In this document: positions 55,179 to 64,000 of the stretch, piece by piece
Layout: every line of letters begins with the position of its first letter
Numbering within the stretch: position 1 is the stretch's first letter
Origin: JALYNX01 sp963724825
Lineage (GTDB): Bacteria > Actinomycetota > Acidimicrobiia > Spongiisociales > ZC4RG35
Direction of reading: 5' to 3'
Assembly (NCBI GenBank): GCA_963724825.1
Contig: CAVRWT010000004.1
Span: 104,378 to 168,377 of the forward strand
Length of the DNA stretch: 64,000 bases
The notes under the pieces: generated by a model
What the model was told of the DNA's origin: nothing
Seen by the model: only the letters and a program-made list of their open reading frames with translations
Databases searched by the model: none
Made by a program: the position numbers and the translations under genes

Positions 55179-56433
55179 ATGCCATCCCTCAGCCGACCCC
55201 GCCTCTTCATCGCATTGTTCGCATCGATCTATGCGGGCGTTCTCGCGGCCACCTGGGATGACGTGAGCCCGTGGTTGCGGGGAGCAACAGTTCTCATCGG
55301 GGTATTTGCGGCGGCAGTTGCGATCCTCAGGGACCGTCCGGCCAGCGCCAGGCGGCCCCGATCCCCGCCTGGCGATCATCGAGCAGGTGGTTGCAGACGA
55401 ATCACGTCGGGCGTGGAACCCGACCACCCTGCCTTGGACCCAGGTTGGGGCATCACCGAAGCCTGTTCTCCTGGTGCCGGCGGCCGACTACCACCTTGCA
55501 GAAGTGACGCCGCTGGCCAGGGAGCTGGAGAGACGAGGCATCCCGTGTCGGGTCGCGATTGGCCAGTCGCCCTGGTCGCGCACCTGGCAGAGCCTGGCGT
55601 CGGAGGACCTCGAGGTGTTCGAACTTCCCAGCCCCGACGACATCGCCGATCAGGTCTCGGCAGTTCTGGTGATGAAAGACACCGGCAGCCTCGGGCCCTG
55701 GGTCGACCGCTGCCGGGAACTAGGCCTGGTCACGATCGGCAAGGTGGAGGGCGCCCAGGACTTCTGGGACGCCGACACCCCGGAGGATCGGCGGCCGTAT
55801 CGCAACCTCGACCTTGTCTTGTGCCAGGGCCAGTTCGACGCCGAAGCCCTCGCCGGAACGACCACCGAGATCGTGGGAAGCACGAGGCTCGAGCGCCTTT
55901 GGTGGGCTCCGCCTGTCGAAGCCGCCGAACCCTTAGCCCTGATCAACCTGAACTTCGTCTATGGGGTGCGGACTGCCGACCGCAAGCTCTGGCTCGACAC
56001 CGCGATCCAGGGCTGCGACCTTGCGGGCATCCCCTACGTGATATCGACCCACCCGGCGGAGAAGTCACGAATCGACTCCGACCGGATCACCTCGATCTCG
56101 GCGTCGCGTCTTCTCCCCCATGCCACGGTGCTCATCAGTCGCTTCAGCACGATGCCATTCGAGGCAATGGCCCGAGGCGTGCCTTTCGTCTATCACAACC
56201 CGCATGGCGAGACGGTCCAGACCTTCGCCGATCCGATGGGTGGATTCGACATCACCAGGTCGGCCGAAGACCTTGCCCGAGCCATCAAGGAGGCCAACAG
56301 CTCACAGGGCGGATCCCGGTCGAGAGTCGAGCCTTTCTTCGCAGCTCACGTGGATATCGATCCGGCGCGGCGCAGTGAGGTGAGGTCAGCGGACGTCGTG
56401 GGTCGGTTGGGCGAACGAGTGATGTTCGAATGA
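55179..56433 (+). CDS. Membrane-anchored GT-B / glycerophosphotransferase-like protein (frameshift near 55360)
   Basis: MPSLSRPRLFIALFASIYAG opens two short membrane helices (about 8-50). The frame shifts near 55360 from RDRPASARR to PDPRLAIIEQVVADESRRA. The soluble part starts VLLVPAADYHLAEVTPLARELERRGI and contains IGKVEGAQDFWDAD, LCQGQ, GSTRLERLW, LINLNFVYGV, ISTHPAEK, and LISRFSTMPFEAMARGVPFVYHNPHGE. The last motifs resemble the C-terminal half of CDP-glycerol glycerophosphotransferases (TagB/TagF) and polysialyl-type GT-B enzymes. The same domain recurs at 59085-60043. It overlaps the next GT2 gene by 4 bases. About 416 residues. The exact family and substrate are uncertain. Confidence 0.65.
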
Positions 56434-57485
56434 GTCGGAAGGCCGAGATCGCGATCATCATTCCTTGTTACAACGATGATCGGTTTGTTCGTGACGCGAT
56501 CACATCCGTGCAATCTCAATCGTACGAGGCTTGGGAGTGCGTGGTGGTCGACGACGGATCCACCGACGATTCATGCAACGTAATTCGGGAGGCGGCCAAA
56601 GGAGATAGGCGGATCCGACCTGAGCGTCACTCCGACAACCGAGGTCTGTCGGCGGCACGCAACACAGGTCTCGCCCTTTCGACCGCGCCGTTAATCGCAT
56701 TTCTTGACTCCGATGACCTGATGCTCCCCATGAGCCTGGAACACCGGTTGGCAGCTCTTGTGGACGCCGACCAGCCTGATGTTGCCGGCTCTTACACCGG
56801 CGTCCGCTATGAGCCCACAGGCACCGACCTGTCTCGATTGCCACTGTTCTACAAGTCGGGCCCGACTACAAAGATGGATTTCGTTAGCGCCGACGGCGAG
56901 TGCCCTTTCCCGATTCATGCGCCTTTGACTAAGCGCTCAACGATCGAGATGGTCGGCGGTTTTGACGAAACAATGACAACAGGCGCGGAGGACTGGGACA
57001 TGTGGTACCGAGTCCTCAGGGCCGGATTCACGTTCGTTCCAGCACCATCAACGTCGGTTATCTATCGCTTTCGGGACGGAGGCATGACTCGCTTAGATGC
57101 CCGGGCTCACATGGCCGCCGCGACTCGATTGATCAAGGCGGCGCACTCGGCATCGGAAGATGCAAGGTCTTCCGAATTTCCCCATGCCACCACCAAGCCA
57201 TTGGCGGAGTATCGAGTTCAAATCACCATCGCAAGGAGAGGCCTTCGTTTTGCGGCTATGGCTGCATTGGACGGTCGCGTCCAAGAAGCGATGGACATCG
57301 TGGTCGCTCTCGAAGTCACGGACTGGACTGTCGTGATGAGGCATGTTGATATCGAAGACATGATCGCTAGAGCAGAGCGACGAGTCAGCCGTTCCAACCC
57401 CGAACTCCACGACCGGGTCGCCGCCTTGCTCATCGACGGTATTGCCCGGCATTCGCGTACGGCTAGCAGCCCGGAGGATGGTTGA
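56430..57485 (+). CDS. Family 2 glycosyltransferase
   Basis: A 351-residue GT-A enzyme starting MSRKAEIAIIIPCYNDDRFV. It has VVVDDGSTDDS, the DXD motif FLDSDDLMLP, and the acceptor/catalytic region GGFDETMTTGAEDWDMWYR. A helical C-terminal third (about 235-351) may bind partners. It is clearly paralogous to the partial gene at 63231-64000: both share MDF(V)(S/T)ADGECPF, VGGFDE(T/S)M and HxAxAxRLI(K/R)AA. Codon use looks more AT-rich than in the genes to the left, hinting at separate ancestry. A 157-base gap follows. Confidence 0.88.
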   Translation: MSRKAEIAIIIPCYNDDRFVRDAITSVQSQSYEAWECVVVDDGSTDDSCNVIREAAKGDRRIRPERHSDNRGLSAARNTGLALSTAPLIAFLDSDDLMLPMSLEHRLAALVDADQPDVAGSYTGVRYEPTGTDLSRLPLFYKSGPTTKMDFVSADGECPFPIHAPLTKRSTIEMVGGFDETMTTGAEDWDMWYRVLRAGFTFVPAPSTSVIYRFRDGGMTRLDARAHMAAATRLIKAAHSASEDARSSEFPHATTKPLAEYRVQITIARRGLRFAAMAALDGRVQEAMDIVVALEVTDWTVVMRHVDIEDMIARAERRVSRSNPELHDRVAALLIDGIARHSRTASSPEDG

Positions 57486-57642
57486 TGACTACCACACTAT
57501 TTCTGTCCGGATTTCCTGAAGACTGAAATGCAGTCCCAGTCGTTTCTCCACAGTTGTGCCAACGTCATCAAGCCTCGCTTTCGCCTTGCGGTGGCAGCAT
57601 TTTGGCCGTTGGTTCGGGCTCACGAACTAACCTTTCAGGCTC
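57486..57642. other. Intergenic region between two GT genes
   Basis: This gap holds no convincing frame, repeat or strong hairpin. It is more AT-rich than the flanks. A CTTTCAGG just before the ATG at 57643 could be a weak ribosome site. Confidence 0.4.
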
Positions 57643-60043
57643 ATGCTTGATCGTTTGCGACGGGCCTCGGCACGAGTCGCAGCCGTCTATTGGTCGTGGC
57701 GCCTGCCCCTGGTCTTGGTCATCGGCGTGTCGCTCGCCATCGGAGTCGTGCTAATGCCGGCGGCCACCAACCGGGTTGGAATTGCTGCTGCGCTTGTCCT
57801 TGCCGTAGCGGCGGCACTCTCCCTTCATGGTTTGGACGTTTCGAGACAAGACCGATTGAGGTCAACAGTTGTCTCGAAACGCCTGCTGGTTGCGTCGAGT
57901 GCACTCCCCGCTACCCGAGCACGCAAACCCATGCCGGAAGCCTGGAAGGCCATCGTATCGGTCATCGTTACCACCCATAATGAAGACGACCTCTTGATTC
58001 AGTGCCTCGAGTCGATCGCCAATCAGACCTGGAAGGATTTCGAGGTAGTGGTGGTTGACGACTTGTCAACGGACAACACATTGATCTCCGCCTCCACGGA
58101 GTTTTCGGATGACGAGCGGTTCCGATTTATTCACAACGAAACGAACATCGGACTCGCTGCTTCACGAAACCGAGGCTTGGCCGCCGCCCAGGGCAAATGG
58201 GTGACATTCCTCGATGCGGACGACTTTCTCTACCCGGACTCCATCGCTTCTCGAATGGGGAGAATCGCTGAGTTCCCCAACGACGGATTCATCGCTGGAG
58301 CGTATTGCAGTTGGCACTCGGTAGGTGAGGAAGTGAGCCCCGAAGAGTCTTTGCCACCAGCGCCCAAGGCCCGACCGACAGTTACTTGGCTTCAAGCCAC
58401 GTTCGGCACGCCATTCATCGCTTCGGCTCCACTCGTCGGACGAGAATCAGCGATCGCCGTGGGGGGCTTCAACAACTCCCTTGAAACCGCCGAAGACTTC
58501 GACTTTTGGTCACGGTTCCTCCGTCAGGGTCATGTATTGCTTTGGTCCGGAACGACAGGACTGGCCTACAGGCAGAGGCTCTCGAGTATGTACCGTCGCA
58601 CCACTGCCACCCACGCGTTAATCACGTCTGACGTCTACGAAAGCAATGAGCGGGCCCTCGACGCCGGAGCGCCATCAACCGGTCCGTACTCATACCGCGA
58701 GCCCGCCCACATCTATCACGCATCTCTTGCTCGAGTTGAGCGCCTCCTAACGGCGTACGTCGCCGCCACGGCCGCTGACGACTCGGACGCAGCCCAACAG
58801 CTCTGGGAAGAGATCACGACATATGCCGAGCCTTGGATGAGGTGGTGTTTGGAACCATCGCTGGCGATCGACGTTGCGCGACGGGTTGAATCCCATAACC
58901 CCGATGCGGCTGAAGCTAGAGCCACTCAAGTCGCTCGCGATGTGTCGCCGAAGATTGCGAGTCTTTGGAGGGCGGTCCGTTCTCCAACTCCGGCGGAAGT
59001 CGACAGCAAATCTGTGCAGCCTCCAGAACCATGGCTGGAACTCTCGCCGGTGCGCCTTCAGCGAGGACTCGATTCGGGGTTTGCCACGCCTCCCATCCTG
59101 CTAATGCCAAGCGCCGCATACCACTGCGACGAGCTGGGACCTCTCGCCATCAAACTGTCCGAACAAGGAATCGACTCGAGGTTCGTCGTTCTCCCTAAGA
59201 GGCTGTCCGCTGTCCAAGGGGAACTTCGAAAGTACCCCTTCCCAGTGAACGTGATTGACCCCGGGTCGTCGCAAATGCATGAGGTATGCGGCTCAGCGCG
59301 AGGAGTCGTGACCCTGAACGATTGGGGTGATTATCACGAATTTGTCCTGGCAGCCAATGAACAAGGCGTCCCAACCTTCGGGAAGGTCGAAGGGGCGCAG
59401 GACTTCGAGGATGCCGACGTTGGACGAGTCAGAAATCCATACCGACAGGTCAGACACGTCTTGTGCCAAGGAAGCAATGATTTCGATGAAACACCGTGGA
59501 AACGCGAACCATCGTCGGTAGCACCCGATTGGAGCGGATATGGCATCAGCCTCCGACTCCGAATGGTGAAAGAGTGGTCGTGATCAACCTGAATTTCACC
59601 TACGGCGTTCTGAGCGAGGCAGGAGAGATGTGGCTGGACTCGGTGGTACAAGCTTGCCGGCGTTCCGGCCATCGATTCCTAGTCTCTGCGCACCCAGCCC
59701 AAGCAATCCCTGAGACATATCCCGTGTCGCCACGGCCGATGCGCTATCTGCTTACCAAGCCATCCATCCTGGTCAGCCGCTTTTCGACAGTCCCTTTCGA
59801 GGCCATGGCGCGGGCATACCTTTCGTTTACCACAATCCCCACGGCGAGAAGGTACCGACCTTCAAGAATCCAAATGGTGCCTTCCCGATCTCTGAGAGCA
59901 CCGACGAGTTGAAGCAGGCGCTCAAGGATCTCTCGGAAGTCCTTGATTACCGCCAACAGTGTGCCTCCTTCTTGCTTGAGCAGGTGGACATCAGTCCAGG
60001 CAAATCGTCTGAAGATAGAACAGCCACGCTGCTGACTAGTTAG
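57643..60043 (+). CDS. Membrane GT2 fused to GT-B / glycerophosphotransferase-like domain (frameshifts near 59500 and 59810)
   Basis: From MLDRLRRASARVAAVYWSW: two N-terminal membrane helices (about 24-66), then a GT2 domain (about 105-330) with VVVDDLSTDNT, FLDADDFLYP and GGFNNSLETAEDFDFWSR. A helical linker follows (about 340-470), then a second domain like the one at 55179: ILLMPSAAYHCDELGPLAIKLSEQGI, FGKVEGAQDFEDADVG and LCQGS. A shift near 59500 leads to RTIVGSTRLERIW, VINLNFTYGV and SRFSTVPFEAMARA. Another near 59810 leads to GIPFVYHNPHGEKVP, ending at the TAG at 60041-60043. About 800 residues. Probably a two-step polymer-building enzyme; the order of action is unknown. Confidence 0.7.
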
Positions 60044-60050
60044 CCAACTT

Positions 60051-60745
60051 TCACTCCGTGCTTAGCCGAGCCGAAGCCCCGCCATCCACAACTAGTGCGG
60101 CGCCGGTCGTGAACCGATTGGTTGCAAGAAATACAACAGCTTGTGCGATCTCTGATGGCTGGGCGACCCTCTTCGACGGCGTCCTTTCCGCAAATGACTC
60201 CAATGTGGCCCCGGCCCGGAGAAGGCCATCATTGAGCATGTCGGTGTCGACCGCACCGGGCAGAACACAATTGACGGTGACTTCCGGTGCCCACTCCAGG
60301 GCCAAGGCAGGGTCAAAGCCACCAGGCCACCTTTGGAGGCTGCATACACACTCACATGTGAAGAAGTAGCTACGGCGTGAACAGACGAGACGTTGACCAC
60401 CGAACCGGAACGCTGGCGCAGGCTCGGATAGAGCGCAGCTGACAGGAGGAATGGGGCCCGCAGATTGACCGCCATCAGCCGGTCGAACTGGGCCGCGTCA
60501 GTGTCCACGGCGTCGTTTGAATAGCCAACAGCCGCATTGTTCACCAGAACATCGACAGGCCGGTCAGCGAGATGCGCCAAAACCCGAGAGCCACAATCCG
60601 GGTCCGAGATGTCGAGGCGCAAGTCATCCGACGACCCTTCGACACGGTCCACGCCGATCACCTCAGCGCCCAGATCCCGAAAGGCATCGACACAAGCACT
60701 GCCTATGCCCCCCTGGGCGCCGGTGACCACAACTCGTTCGATCAT
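60051..60745 (-). CDS. Short-chain dehydrogenase/reductase (frameshift near 60315)
   Basis: A classical SDR of about 231 residues. MIERVVVTGAQGGIGSACVD gives the cofactor glycine motif, DVLVNNAAVG the NNAG motif, and NVSSVHAV plus YAASKGG the catalytic Ser-Tyr-Lys. The frame shifts after GGLVALT near 60315 and resumes as ALEWAPEVTVNCVLPGAVDTDML to the typical C-terminus GAALVVDGGAS. Asp in IGVDR after the second strand suggests NAD(H) preference. The stop is in a gene set with a 2-hydroxyacid dehydrogenase and a CMP-sugar-synthetase-like gene, with 4- and 8-base overlaps, so the three act together, probably on an unusual sugar acid. Confidence 0.82.
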
Positions 60746-61681
60746 TCCTCGTCCAGCCCCAAACCCTTAATGAGGTTGGCCACCGCTGCCTCCGTGGTCC
60801 GGGCCACCGCTTCGACGGTGTTTGACCCGTTATGAGCGCCGACGACCACGCTCTCGAATGAGAGAAGGGGGTTGTCGGGCCTCACCGGTTCCTCTTCGAA
60901 TACGTCCAGTGCGGCGGCGGCAATCTGCCCGGAACCGAGTGCGGCGACCAGGGCGGCTTCGTCGACCAGGGCCCCTCGAGAAGTGTTGATCAGCCAAGCC
61001 CCCCGCTTCATCTGACTAAGGGTGTTGGCGTTGATCAGGTGGTGCGTCTCCTTGTCGGCAGGGACATGCAACGAGACCACGTCGGCCTCAGCCAGCAATC
61101 GTTCGAGGCTCGCCAGTTCAAAGCTGGTGTCTGGCTCCGGGATAACCGTGTCGTATCCCAGTACCCGCATCGACGCCGCAGAGGCGCGCCGAGCGAGCGA
61201 GCGTCCCGAGCTTCCCATTCCGACGATCCCGATGGTCATCCCCGCCAATGAACGGCCTCTTACCTTGTGCCACGTTCCGATCTTTACCTTCTGATTCACC
61301 TCGTGCTGGCGCCTCGCCAGGAGATGGAGATACCCCATCGCGTAGTCCGCAAGCTCGTCGCCAAACACGCCAGGGGTGTTGAAGACCCTGATCCCCAACT
61401 CCGCCGCCGCTTCGAGGTCGATGGCATCGACTCCGATTCCCCACTTCGAGATGACCCGCAAACCCGGGGCGGCCTCCATCACCCGCCGGGTCAGATAGTC
61501 GTCGCCGGCGAGGATCCCGGCATACCTGCCGATGATGGGGAGCAGGTCTTCCTCGCCCAGTTGTTGACCCTCGAAGCGAGGCATGTCGACCCCCAAGCCG
61601 ATAGCCTTGAGGCGGGATCACCTCATCGCCGGCATCCCACACCAGGCCGCAGGTGATCAGGACGCGGTCAGGATCAGCCAT
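60742..61681 (-). CDS. D-2-hydroxyacid dehydrogenase, phosphoglycerate-dehydrogenase-like (frameshift near 61610)
   Basis: MADPDRVLITCGLVWDAGDEVI from 61681 shifts near 61610 into RLKAIGLGVDMPRFEG and continues to 60742. The NAD motif GIVGMGSSGRSLARR, the catalytic Arg in NTSRGALVDE, the Glu in DVFEEEP, and the His in GAHNGSNT are all present. At about 313 residues it lacks the C-terminal ACT domain of SerA and so is not the ordinary serine enzyme. The position between an SDR and a cytidylyltransferase suggests it oxidises or reduces a sugar-acid precursor; that is inference. It overlaps the SDR gene by 4 bases and the cytidylyltransferase gene by 8. Confidence 0.82.
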
Positions 61682-62335
61682 TCGACCGCTCCAGAAGCGC
61701 TTCAGCGACGGCGAAGTCGACCTCGTCGTCGATGTCCACGGCCTCAACCTTTGGAATCGAGAACAACAGCGGGTTGGGTCCGGTCCGGCGCCCGCTGGCC
61801 GCAATCAGCGCCGTCGGCGCGATTAGAGACAGGAGTTCTCCTCGAGAATCGGCGGCAGGTCTTGGGTGCGCAGCAGGACAGCCGGATCGTGGTTCACCGG
61901 CTCGCCGCTTTCAAAGTAGAGACGGGTCTGCAGCGGCGTGACCGACATGAGAGAGTCGTGGTCTCCCCGGTCCAGGAATGCCCCAATCGCGTCGTCGACA
62001 GTCGCCGCCCGGAGCAGCGGGTTCGTGGTGTGGGTCTGCAGCAGGTTGTCGTGATCGAGAGATCGAGCCACTTCTGTCACCACATCGTGCATGGCAACCA
62101 TGTCCCCATGCAGATGGAGAGGTCGACGGTGGATCCTGACTTCAGGGAAGGACTCTCGGACGGACTCTTCGATTTCGTCACTGTCGGTGTCCACGATGAC
62201 CTCGTCAACGAGTGATGCGTCGAGCAAGATCTCGGTGATCCAGTGAAACAACGGCTTCCCCGCGATCACTCGGAGGTTCTTGCGGGGCACGCGTTCAGAG
62301 TGCCCCTTCATGGGGATAAGACCCGCCAGGCTCAT
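61674..62335 (-). CDS. Acylneuraminate-cytidylyltransferase-like protein (frameshift near 61830)
   Basis: A CMP-sugar synthetase of about 219 residues. MSLAGLIPMKGHSERVPRKNLR carries the nucleotide-binding loop, normally IPARxGSKxxxxKN, here IPMKGHSERVPRKN. VDTDSDEI, LLQTHTTNPLLRA and DSLMSVTPLQTRLY follow the NeuA/KdsB layout. The frame ends falsely at EENSCL; the other frame gives SLIAPTALIAASGRRTG and VEAVDIDDEVDFAVAEALL to the TGA at 61674-61676, which holds the conserved IDD metal site. Enzymes of this family activate neuraminate, legionaminate, KDO or, in some cases, phosphonates. No NeuB or NeuC homologue is in the window, so the substrate is open. Confidence 0.8.
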
Positions 62336-63234
62336 TCAGCCTCCTCGGGGTGAAATAGAAGCGCTTCTTGAGGTCACTCGACGGCGGGCGCCGCATGTGA
62401 AAGCCCTGATAGGTCCCGGTGAACTGGGACACCCGGAATCGAACGATGGGCCATAGCGACGACATCCCTCCCCCTTCGCCAAAGGCGGCGCGGCTGTCGG
62501 CAATCACGTTTCGCGACGACAGCCGCAGGAAATCCCAGGCGTTGAAATGCTCCCCCGGAAACACCTTCTGGAAGGTGATCGCCTCTCGACGGTATCGGTT
62601 GCGGATCTGTCCCGAGGTCTCGTGATGGACATGGACGACCCCGGCATCCGCCCGGTAGCTGACCCACCATCCATCTCGCATCACCTCTTGCGCCCAGGCG
62701 ACATCCTCGAGACCGGTGAGGGTCTCGTCGTAGGGGTGCCTCTCCAAAGCGACCGACGAACCGCTGCATTGGCGTTATTGGAGAAAGGGCCGTCCTGGCG
62801 GGGCACGGAGACATCCGGGAACCAGCTTCTGAATATTTGCTGCTCGGAGAAGTGCGACTCGGGGATGCCACGCTGCTTTCCGTAGACCACCGCCACCCTG
62901 TCGTCGTCGAAGCCGCTCACGAGGCTGGCCAGCCACTCCTCGTGCTCCGGGTAGCAATGGGCGGAGATGAAAACGAGGATGTCACCCGACGCCGCGCGGT
63001 GCACCCGAGATTGAGCGATCGCCCAAAGCTGAAATCCTCCTTCCGGATGTGCTCCAAGATGACGTCCTCACTGGTGACGATGTCGAGAGTGCCGTCATCC
63101 GAGCCCGAGTCCACGACGACGACCTCGTAGTCGGTGAATGTCTGCCGCTTGAGCTCGGCGAACAGCTTGCCGATGTGCTCCGCCTCGTTGTGACAGCGGA
63201 TGACGATCGAGACTTTGGGACCGCCTACATTCAC
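62295..63234 (-). CDS. Family 2 glycosyltransferase (frameshifts near 63003 and 62745)
   Basis: MNVGGPKVSIVIRCHNEAEHIG from 63234, with VVVDSGSDDGTLDI. It shifts near 63003 from SLNLGCTA to ASGDILVFISAHCYP (DXD replaced by SAH), then SNNANAAVRRSLW. A second shift near 62745 leads to RHPYDETLTGLEDVAWAQEV, which holds the ED catalytic motif. It ends about 300 residues in. The layout is that of rhamnosyltransferase-like GT2 proteins. The apparent stop at 62295 overlaps the cytidylyltransferase gene by 41 bases, so a further indel near the end is possible. The start overlaps the next GT2 gene by 4 bases. Confidence 0.78.
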
Positions 63235-64000
63235 GGCGCGGCCGTAGTTCGAATGGTCTCTAACACGGTGCGAGTGAACGGCTCCAGCACATCTGATTGA
63301 CCTTCCAGCTCTGTTGGTAGGACACCAAGTGCTCGAGCTGCTCCGGCTCTCACCAGGTTCGCCGTCGCCAAGTGGCGCTCAAGAACTGCAAGCGTGCCGT
63401 GCTCGAGGATCGCCAGCGTGGCGTGCATCTCGTCCATCTTCCCGTCAACTAGGGCCATGGCCGCAAACCTTGTCGCCCGTTCGGCCACTCGAAGAATCGA
63501 GCGGTAGTAGGGAAGTGGATCGCCCATCGGAAACGGTGTCGGACATGTCAATATCGACGGATCAACCGGTTCATATGCGGCCCGGATGAGTCGAGCTGCC
63601 ACGGCCGTGTGAGCGGCTGGGTTGCGCCTCACGAAACCTTGCCCGTTCTGGCGGTAGATCGCTCCAACATACGGTGAGGACACAAAGACGTAGCCATTGC
63701 GTAGCAGCCTGTACCAGAGTTCCCAGTCAGCTGCGCCCGATCGCATACTTTCGTCGAACCCCCCGACCCGGCGGATGACGTCGGTCATCAGCAGCGGGGC
63801 GATCACTGTAAAAGGACATTCCCCGTCAGCGGTCACAAAGTCCATGATCGGCCGGAGTGTGATTGGCTGTCGGTCAGGAAAATCACCGATCTTTGCTTCC
63901 TCGTTGCCGATACGGACACCAGAAAACGAACCGACCACGAAGGTATCCCCTCGTGCCTGCTGAGGGCTGCAACTCGATCCTCCAGGCTGTGTGGGAGCAT
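63231..64000 (-). CDS. Family 2 glycosyltransferase, 5' end cut by window edge (frameshift near 63953)
   Basis: This is the C-terminal part of a GT2 closely related to the 56430-57485 protein. From the right edge, MLPHSLEDRVAALSRHEG aligns with MLPMSLEHRLAALVDADQ of that protein; a GGGG run near 63953 shifts the frame, after which TFVVGSFSGVRIG aligns with VAGSYTGVRYE. MDFVTADGECPFTVIAPLL and VGGFDESMRSGAADWELWYR hold the acceptor site and catalytic acid. A helical C-terminal region follows. The N-terminal nucleotide-binding half lies outside the window. The start of the next gene overlaps its stop by 4 bases. Confidence 0.82.
   Translation of the reverse strand, partial: APTQPGGSSCSPQQARGDTFVVGSFSGVRIGNEEAKIGDFPDRQPITLRPIMDFVTADGECPFTVIAPLLMTDVIRRVGGFDESMRSGAADWELWYRLLRNGYVFVSSPYVGAIYRQNGQGFVRRNPAAHTAVAARLIRAAYEPVDPSILTCPTPFPMGDPLPYYRSILRVAERATRFAAMALVDGKMDEMHATLAILEHGTLAVLERHLATANLVRAGAARALGVLPTELEGQSDVLEPFTRTVLETIRTTAAP

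Noticed and set aside
1..64000. tRNA, rRNA, CRISPR arrays, insertion sequences and integrases
   Set aside because: I looked for tRNA-like cloverleaf ends, spaced direct repeats and transposase or integrase motifs and found none that convinced me. The cloverleaf at 48152 has no tRNA sequence features.

Overview
The window is about 64 kb of GC-rich (roughly 60-65 %) bacterial chromosome. It most likely comes from a deep-branching actinobacterium, possibly an Acidimicrobiia-like lineage. Reasons: the block ahcY / SIS-domain isomerase / Trm112 / manB / DUF3499 / DUF5719 / large GT2 / cofD / cofE is a known actinobacterial synteny group; the order prfB-ftsE is actinobacterial; coenzyme F420 genes, an acyl-CoA carboxylase pair and LytR-CpsA-Psr and PASTA penicillin-binding proteins are present; many genes start with GTG or TTG and lack a Shine-Dalgarno. 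The lineage is inferred, not proven. I saw no tRNA, rRNA, CRISPR, transposase or phage gene, and no gene-free stretch longer than 300 bases.

Layout. 1-5.5 kb: ftsE (cut by the left edge), prfB, secA, an orphan NarL-type response regulator and a ComF-type phosphoribosyltransferase. 5.5-19.2 kb: the conserved actinobacterial block for methyl-cycle salvage, mannose and hexose-phosphate supply, small zinc proteins, glycosyltransferases and F420 synthesis. 19.2-23.3 kb: UDP-glucose dehydrogenase, an LCP ligase, a dienelactone-hydrolase-like enzyme and birA. 23.4-29.8 kb: propionyl/acetyl-CoA carboxylase beta and alpha-BCCP subunits, an LpdA-like flavoprotein and a methylmalonyl-CoA mutase catalytic subunit. 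29.8-42.7 kb: a PASTA class A PBP, a flippase, an initiating sugar phosphotransferase, leucyl aminopeptidase, several glycosyltransferases and a UDP-HexNAc dehydrogenase. 42.7-55.1 kb: four secreted proteins sharing cysteine-paired, SLH-like repeats (SpoIID-like, sugar-dehydrogenase-like, subtilase, M23 peptidase), with glycosyltransferases and a polysaccharide pyruvyl transferase domain between them. 55.2-64 kb: further glycosyltransferases, a GT-B/glycerophosphotransferase-like domain in two architectures, and an SDR / 2-hydroxyacid dehydrogenase / CMP-sugar-synthetase-like cassette.

How it fits together. Most of the window serves the cell envelope: sugar-phosphate supply, nucleotide-sugar oxidation, lipid-linked polymer assembly, export, LCP transfer to the wall, and peptidoglycan synthesis and turnover. 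The most interesting idea is that the SLH-like repeats are a wall anchor and that the pyruvyl transferase encoded among them makes the ligand, as CsaB does for classical SLH proteins in Bacillus.

Caution. From about 14.4 kb rightward, some 28 single-base frameshifts interrupt otherwise well-conserved genes, including birA, pepA and the PBP. Several sit in or next to short homopolymers. I treat them mainly as assembly errors and give the whole gene span with the approximate break.
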